From Acetobacteraceae bacterium (GTDB lineage Bacteria; Pseudomonadota; Alphaproteobacteria; Acetobacterales; Acetobacteraceae), in the NCBI GenBank assembly GCA_004843165.1, contig CP039459.1, forward strand, positions 995,501 through 1,059,500: a stretch of DNA of 64,000 nt, given 5' to 3'. Under the pieces are notes generated by a model. It ran no database searches and had not been told where the DNA came from. It worked only from the letters and a program-made list of their open reading frames with translations. Below, one piece after another: positions 59,021-64,000 of this stretch (within the stretch, counting starts at the first letter, position 1; every line of letters begins with the position of its first letter). Position numbers and translations under genes: made by a program.

Positions 59021-59452
59021 TTATTCTCTCAAAAGCTTGATTTTACTTTTATTGCTATGTTTGCGTTGCGAGCGCACCGGTGTCCAATCTAACGCCCCGA
59101 TACGGATGAGATAAATCAAGCCGACAAAAAGCAGGAGGATGAAAGTTACCGCCTCAACAAAACCTGAAATCCCGGTTTCACGAATAGAAACAGCCCATGC
59201 GTAAAGATAGAGTACCTCAACATCGAAAATGACGAAAAACATGGCAACGAGGTAAAATTTTGCAGAGAAGCGTATGCGTGCGCTGCCAACGGAATCGATT
59301 CCAGATTCAAAAGGCACGGATTTGCGATGGTCAAAGGAGCGGCCGCCCACGAGCCAGCCTCCCAAAAGCATAATGCCCGTGACGGAGACGGCGGCGACAC
59401 AGAATGCAATAAATGCCCAATGATGGGTTGCAATCTCAGTGGGGGTGAACAT
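59021..59452 (-). CDS. nuoA: NADH-quinone oxidoreductase subunit A
   Basis: Three-helix membrane subunit, 143 residues. [20 protein letters not shown] and [22 protein letters not shown] are diagnostic and of the E. coli type. It is the first gene of the operon; GGAG lies just before the ATG at 59452. Confidence 0.96.
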   Translation of the reverse strand: MFTPTEIATHHWAFIAFCVAAVSVTGIMLLGGWLVGGRSFDHRKSVPFESGIDSVGSARIRFSAKFYLVAMFFVIFDVEVLYLYAWAVSIRETGISGFVEAVTFILLLFVGLIYLIRIGALDWTPVRSQRKHSNKSKIKLLRE

Positions 59453-59826
59453 GGCGTTACTCCACTTACTTTAAATCGGGTTTTAAAACCCTGTTTACTT
59501 TTAAAGAAAAAACCTGAATCAGGTCTACGTAAAAGTGATAAAATAGTTTTCAAAATGATCAGATTTTTCACTGCTCATTTTTGAATTCTATTGAACTCTA
59601 TCCTTCTCTTTTAGAGGGTGTCAATCAAGTATTTCAAAGGTGCATAATATTGATCCAGAGTGCGAGATTTGCGAAGATATTTTTCTGTAAAAAAGCGCCA
59701 TATTTCGCCTTTTTTTAGTGATTATCCCCATAATGATAGACAAGAGGCTTTGGACGAAATAGAGTTTTGACGCAGCAAATGCCTCTGTCCCACTGTATGG
59801 GGCAAGAAAAATAGGAAAATATCTTT
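59453..59826. promoter_or_regulatory. Divergent nuoA / dgt promoter region
   Basis: A 374-bp gene-free region must hold the leftward nuo promoter and the rightward dgt promoter; I cannot place the -10/-35 elements. The clearest structure is the palindrome at 59472-59497. Confidence 0.5.
59472..59497. promoter_or_regulatory. 26-bp palindrome upstream of nuoA
   Basis: GGGTTTTAAAACCC (59478-59491) is a perfect 14-bp palindrome flanked symmetrically by TAAA and TTTA. It ends 19 bases before the nuoA start codon. It could be a repressor operator or an mRNA hairpin in the nuo leader; no known regulator is assigned. Confidence 0.55.
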
Positions 59827-61253
59827 ATGTCTTCGATAGCAGAACATTCTTTATATCAGCGGGGAGATTGGGATCGTCTTTTGCCTGAGGAAACGGTCTT
59901 TATGCAAAAAGGACGTTCTGCTTTCAGCCGGGATGTCGGGCGTATTCTTCATTCTGCAACTTTTCGCCGTTTAGAGCGCAAAACGCAGGTGTTCCCTTTA
60001 GGAGAGTCCGATTTTGTCCGGACACGCCTTACCCATTCTCTTGAAGTGGCGCAGATTGCAGAGGGGATTACGCTCGCTTTGAATGAGCAATTAGAGGGAT
60101 TAAAACTGCCAAAAGAATTTCGGATTGATTTAGATGTCATCCGTGCTTGCGCTTTTGCGCATGATATTGGTCATCCGCCTTTTGGCCATAATGGAGAAAC
60201 GGCTTTAAATGAAATGATGCAGGGTGCCGGTGGATTTGAAGGGAATGCGCAAACTCTTCGTATCTTGGCAAAATTGGAGAAAAAAAGGGTTGGGGACGGT
60301 CAGGCCTATGGCATGAATTTAACGCCACGGATTTTGGCAGGTGCTTTGAAATATGACGAGATTATTCCCGTCACGGAGGCAAAGCCCGGCGAAACAATTT
60401 TTAAAAAGGGCTATTACGCTTCCGAAGAGGCAATCGTTACAAAAATCAAAGCCAAAGTGATAGGCAAAGATTACAAAAAGAAACTCGCTAAAAATAGTTT
60501 CAAGACATTGGAATGTCAGATTGTCGAGCTTGCCGATGATATTGCCTATTCCACTTATGACGTGGAGGATTTCTTTAAGTTGGGCCTGATGAGTCCTTTA
60601 ACGATGCTTTCAGAATCAGATGCGCTTTATCAAAAAGTTGCCGGACGTGTGAATAGAGCCTTATCCCGTCATGAGAGTGCAAAGAATGAGTCGCCGCTTA
60701 AGGGGGGGATATTCGCCGCATCATCCGTAATGTTTTTGCCGATACCGGTTTTGGAAATTCCATTGATACGCCGGATCTTTTTGGTGAAGGGTTGGCCGAT
60801 GCGGCGAGAATGGGGCGGCAAGTGGCAGTTGACGGCTATCAGAGGACACAATTTTTTGGACAGCTTGTCGGTGAGGCTGTTAATGCGGTTGAAATTATAC
60901 CAAATTTAGAGGTGCCGGCGCTTTCACGGATACGGGTGCGTTTAAAATCTTTGCGGCAGATTGAAATTTTTAAACATTTAGGATTTGAGGCGATTATCAA
61001 CACACCACCGTTGAGAATGGCGGAATATCGAGGCGTTCAGATTGTGACAGGTCTTTTTAAAGCGCTTGAAAGCCAGCGGGGACTGCCGCTTTTACCGCCT
61101 GATATTCAGGAAAAGCTTGAAAAAGAACAGGGAGAAGCTGGGCGTAAGCGAGTGATTTGTGATTTTATTGCCGGCATGACAGATCGTTATGCGATTGAGT
61201 TTTATAATCGTCTTCATTCGCCCAATCCTGAGAGCATCTTTAAGCCTTTTTAA
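59827..61253 (+). pseudogene. dgt: dGTPase-like triphosphohydrolase, frame broken at a G7 run
   Basis: The deoxyguanosinetriphosphate triphosphohydrolase-like family hydrolyses dNTPs to nucleoside and triphosphate. The HD-site residues are present: His70 (RLTHSLEV), His112-Asp113 (AFAHDIGHPPFGHNGE), and ELADDIAYSTYDVED with the later Asp. The family C-terminus (IRRIIRNVFADTGFGN ... GMTDRYAIEFYNRL) continues in another frame from the G run at 60702-60708. Eight G would join the two frames (K-G-G-D-I); seven are printed. Given the other homopolymer errors in this window, a sequencing error is the simplest cause. Otherwise the protein ends at 60909 with a wrong tail. ATG of the next gene lies one base after the 61253 stop. 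Confidence 0.85.
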
Positions 61254-61254
61254 A

Positions 61255-61731
61255 ATGAGGCAAAATCTTTTTGCGTCTTTCTTATTTTTGTCTGGGCTTT
61301 CGTGTTTTCTTTCAGCGTGTTTCGACGGGGATACGCCAGAAAATGAGAATAGGCTGATCCATAATGAGGAAGTTTATAATGCGCAGACCGTTCGGAAAGT
61401 CAGCGGTGTAGAGGCGGATTATGCCAACAAGACAGTTCCGGGTGTTGGGGGGCAGGATCGGGCCTCTGCTTTGACAATTGCAGGCAATACAATGACGACC
61501 AATCATGATGTGATTGAAAATCAGCAATTACGCACGATTGGACAGGGGCTGCAATATGATCCCTCTATTCAGGCTTCTCCAGATGGCCATGTTTCTAATA
61601 GAGGGTTTGAGGCGTGGGGGCCTCAAAATTTCTCGATTGACGGTTTAAATGCCTTGCCGCAATCACTGGATTTACCTTCAGAAATGTTTGAATCGGTTAC
61701 GGTGATCAATGGCGGGGTTGCCCCCTATTGA
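61255..61731 (+). CDS. Lipoprotein consisting of a TonB-receptor plug-like domain
   Basis: The 158-residue protein has a lipoprotein signal with lipobox LSAC (Cys22) and a segment from about residue 75 to the end matching the plug domain of TonB-dependent receptors: TTNHDVIENQQLRTIGQGLQ, SNRGFEAWGPQNFSIDGLNA, and EMFESVTVINGG. It stops where a receptor would continue into the barrel (compare QFDSVTVLNGAAASLFGPE in the receptor at 62206). It starts one base after dgt and its stop overlaps the next start (TGATG), so all three are coupled. The following sequence in any frame does not resume a barrel, so this is not a simple frameshift. Confidence 0.7.
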   Translation: MRQNLFASFLFLSGLSCFLSACFDGDTPENENRLIHNEEVYNAQTVRKVSGVEADYANKTVPGVGGQDRASALTIAGNTMTTNHDVIENQQLRTIGQGLQYDPSIQASPDGHVSNRGFEAWGPQNFSIDGLNALPQSLDLPSEMFESVTVINGGVAPY

Positions 61732-62015
61732 TGCGGCATCTTCTAAAATCTGCCTTCTGTATTTTTTGTCTTGTTGGCGGCTGTGTTGCGGAAGGAGAGA
61801 CCGATTCCTCCCCTGACAATGCACAAATTGTAAAAGAGATTAGCAGTGTTCAGGCGAATTATCAGGTCAAAAAGGTGCTAACCCCTAAGGGCGAAGAACA
61901 GGTTGAAGCAATGGCTGGAAATGTTGCACAGGTGAATCATGATGTGATTGAAGACCAGCAAATCCGCACTGTAGGGGAAGCGTTGAGATATATACCTTCC
62001 ATTTCTGCGCCATAG
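61731..62015 (+). CDS. Second, shorter plug-like lipoprotein
   Basis: The 94-residue protein has its own lipoprotein signal (CLVGGC, Cys18) followed by a region parallel to that of the preceding gene and of the downstream receptor: EISSVQANYQVKKV, then NHDVIEDQQIRTVGEALRYIPSIS, where it stops. It covers only the first part of a plug domain. The start ATG overlaps the previous stop by one base. It may be a decaying duplicate, or a short partner of the receptor. Confidence 0.6.
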   Translation: MRHLLKSAFCIFCLVGGCVAEGETDSSPDNAQIVKEISSVQANYQVKKVLTPKGEEQVEAMAGNVAQVNHDVIEDQQIRTVGEALRYIPSISAP

Positions 62016-62205
62016 CGTTGGGTGTCGTAAAAAAGTGACAGCTCATTGCTTTATATACGGCAGAGGGCAAAAAGAGAGAATTGGCTTCTTGACCGGAAAC
62101 AATAATGTTCCTTCTAATGAGACTATCTTTAGATTTAGTCATCCAGACTTACGAAATCAGACCCCAAAATAAACGAAGAAGCAGAGAGGTGCGTGCGAAC
62201 CTATT

Positions 62206-64000
62206 ATGAGAAAAAAAATTCGTCGCCTGTCGTTGAGACGGCGTGAGCGGCATCTGCGTGCAGTTGCACTGCAATGTGGTGTGGCGTTTTCGCTACTCGC
62301 GGTTGCTTTTTTGGATGTTGCGGGCAAGGCAAATGCTCAAACTTATTCTGAGGGTAAAAATGAAGAGGGACGCACCTCTGTTTTAGACCGAAAAGGCCGG
62401 TCTTATAACGCAAATGGGCAATCCCAGCCAACTGAACGTATTCATGTGAAGGGTGTCGGCACAACACCGGCCGATCTCGTTTCAGGTTCCAAGGCAAATT
62501 ATCTCCAAAAAGAAGTTGATTTAGGGGCGTTAGGTAAGCAATCTGCTGTTCAGGCACCTTTTTCCACGATGACAACAACGCACGATGTCATTGAGGATCA
62601 GCAGCTCCGCACCATCGGGCAGTCATTGCAATATATGCCTTCGGTCAATTTGGAAGGGCGTGGGAACGGTGTATTCCGTCTCATTAACCGTGGCTATGAA
62701 TCCGATGTCGAGCAGAATAGCCGTATTGACGGTCTAAATGCGATTATCACCACCCCTTATGCCACAGAGCAATTTGATTCCGTTACAGTGCTTAATGGTG
62801 CAGCGGCTTCGCTGTTTGGGCCAGAATCCCCAGCAGGCATGATGATGATGACGCAGAAACGCCCAACGGATAAGCCCTTTTTTAATTTTAATTTTGGCTA
62901 TGATTCCAACGGTGCACCGTTGGAATCGCTTGATACTTCACTTGGAAAAGGCCCGATTAAGGTTCGGTTTAACTATTTGAATCAAACCGGTCAGCTTTAT
63001 ACGAGTAACTCCAATGAATGGCGTAATCTTTATTCTGGTGCTATCGACCTTAATGTTACAAAACATACAAAATTAGAGTTGAATGGTTCGCAATATAATT
63101 CTGCTGTTTACGGTTTGCCGGGAACTTTCGCCTATAATACAGGTGCTGTTTATACGAAGGGTAAAAATGCAGCAGGCAACCCAAACCCTGCTCCAGGAAC
63201 GCCGGATGCAATGGGCTATTTGCCAGATGCGCCTAATGTCAATTTGCCGAGTTACGGCACCAATGATACGGGGATGAGTGCCTCAACCTCTGTTGGAACA
63301 ATGGTTTTAAAGCATGAATTTACAAAAACACTGCATTTGGAATTGGGGGGTCTATATGAAGATGCTTCTCGAAACTCTTTGACGGCTCAAAATACGCTTT
63401 ATAACGCAAATGGCACGTTTCAATGTGGTGGATCGAGTAACTGTTATCAACAAAATATGGTTTCCTCAACGGCCGCAGATGATTTTAGAACATGGAGTAA
63501 CTACGCCCATCTAAATTGGAATATGACGGATCCAATTTTTCATATCCGTCATAAATTAAATGTCGGGACGACAGGCTATTCTTTGAAGAACTTTAATCCG
63601 ATTGATGCAGGTATCGGCATGGGTGGAGCTGGCAATATTTCTGTTGGTACAGGCGGTTTATATGATCCCTCTTCGGGCAAAAACTCTGCTGTTATTGATA
63701 GTAATGGAAATGCTTTTGGTAGCGGACAGGTTGCGCCCGGTCTGTACTGGAATAATTTAGATGCCAAGGGGAAAGGGCAATTTCAGTCAGCGTTAACTCA
63801 GGTACAAAACGTGATGTTCGGAGATTCTTTTGATATTGGTGATTATTTTACGATCATGGGGCAGATGTCGTGGGGATGGATCAATACGGAAAACTATAAC
63901 AAGCCGGGAACAAGAGATAAGGCTGGAAATTTACTAGGACGTGTGAAGCAGGCAGGAACTTCTAACGGTTCATTTGATCCAACGGTTACCTTTAGCTTTC
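62206..64000 (+). CDS. TonB-dependent siderophore-type receptor, cut by window end
   Basis: The frame is open for 598 codons to the last base. A long basic N-region and hydrophobic core (RRLSLRRRERHLRAVALQCG, then FSLLAVAFLDVAGKANAQ) give a signal peptide with likely cleavage after ANA. A linker leads to the plug (about residues 125-235: TTTHDVIEDQQLRTIGQSLQ, INRGYESDVEQNSRIDGLNA, TVLNGAAASLFGPESPAGMM) and then beta-barrel strands. Receptors of this type import ferric siderophores or other large ligands across the outer membrane with TonB energy. The substrate is unknown. It follows the two plug-only lipoproteins after 190 bases that show no gene. Confidence 0.92.
   Translation, partial: MRKKIRRLSLRRRERHLRAVALQCGVAFSLLAVAFLDVAGKANAQTYSEGKNEEGRTSVLDRKGRSYNANGQSQPTERIHVKGVGTTPADLVSGSKANYLQKEVDLGALGKQSAVQAPFSTMTTTHDVIEDQQLRTIGQSLQYMPSVNLEGRGNGVFRLINRGYESDVEQNSRIDGLNAIITTPYATEQFDSVTVLNGAAASLFGPESPAGMMMMTQKRPTDKPFFNFNFGYDSNGAPLESLDTSLGKGPIKVRFNYLNQTGQLYTSNSNEWRNLYSGAIDLNVTKHTKLELNGSQYNSAVYGLPGTFAYNTGAVYTKGKNAAGNPNPAPGTPDAMGYLPDAPNVNLPSYGTNDTGMSASTSVGTMVLKHEFTKTLHLELGGLYEDASRNSLTAQNTLYNANGTFQCGGSSNCYQQNMVSSTAADDFRTWSNYAHLNWNMTDPIFHIRHKLNVGTTGYSLKNFNPIDAGIGMGGAGNISVGTGGLYDPSSGKNSAVIDSNGNAFGSGQVAPGLYWNNLDAKGKGQFQSALTQVQNVMFGDSFDIGDYFTIMGQMSWGWINTENYNKPGTRDKAGNLLGRVKQAGTSNGSFDPTVTFSF

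Overview
The window reads as the chromosome of an AT-rich alphaproteobacterium, most likely an acetic-acid-bacterium relative (Acetobacteraceae). This rests on an origin-like region between hemE and a maf gene (the alphaproteobacterial arrangement), an FMN-riboswitch ribD-ribE-ribBA-ribH cluster, HemJ instead of HemY/HemG, and an Escherichia-type nuo operon with fused nuoCD. The taxon is inferred from gene content only.

Layout. 1-466: end of a GT4 glycosyltransferase. 552-4505: riboflavin operon. 4506-6018: gene-poor stretch with two 116-bp direct repeats carrying DnaA boxes. 6019-13906: OmpA-like lipoprotein, a ClpP paralogue lacking the catalytic Asp, a ferritin-like diiron protein, a MerR regulator next to a 42-residue metallothionein, a MATE exporter, an S9 peptidase and a cut DedA gene. 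13907-27411 repeats 391-13906 head to tail. The two copies differ only by homopolymer indels, and these pile up on both sides of the 13906/13907 junction (last 0.9 kb of copy 1, first 2.15 kb of copy 2), where they break ribD, ribE, the peptidase and DedA. This is what an untrimmed overlap of a circular contig's two ends looks like, so I treat the duplication as a probable assembly artefact. The trustworthy version is copy 1 up to about 13.0 kb, continued by copy 2 from about 26.5 kb.

27183-31396: DedA, hemJ, a HAD phosphatase, hemE, the probable oriC, maf and tRNA-Ala(GGC). 31416-44025: a complete type I-F CRISPR-Cas locus (19 repeats, cas1, cas2-3, csy1-4) lying between two paralogous DUF421/YetF membrane genes. 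A solitary CRISPR-repeat-like hairpin lies in the leader of csy1. 44104-59452: a ynfA-like gene and the 13-gene nuoA-N operon for complex I, all on the minus strand. 59827-64000: a dGTPase gene broken at a G7 run, two translationally coupled small lipoproteins that look like isolated TonB-receptor plug domains, and a full TonB-dependent receptor that runs off the window.

Most notable: (1) the csy1 leader hairpin as a possible cas-autoregulatory element; (2) a bipartite motif, DnaA box - N10 - GACTCTGGGA, shared by oriC and the ribH-downstream repeats; (3) the plug-only lipoproteins ahead of a receptor carrying the same module; (4) the MerR/metallothionein pair with a CadR-like operator; (5) the contig-end duplication.
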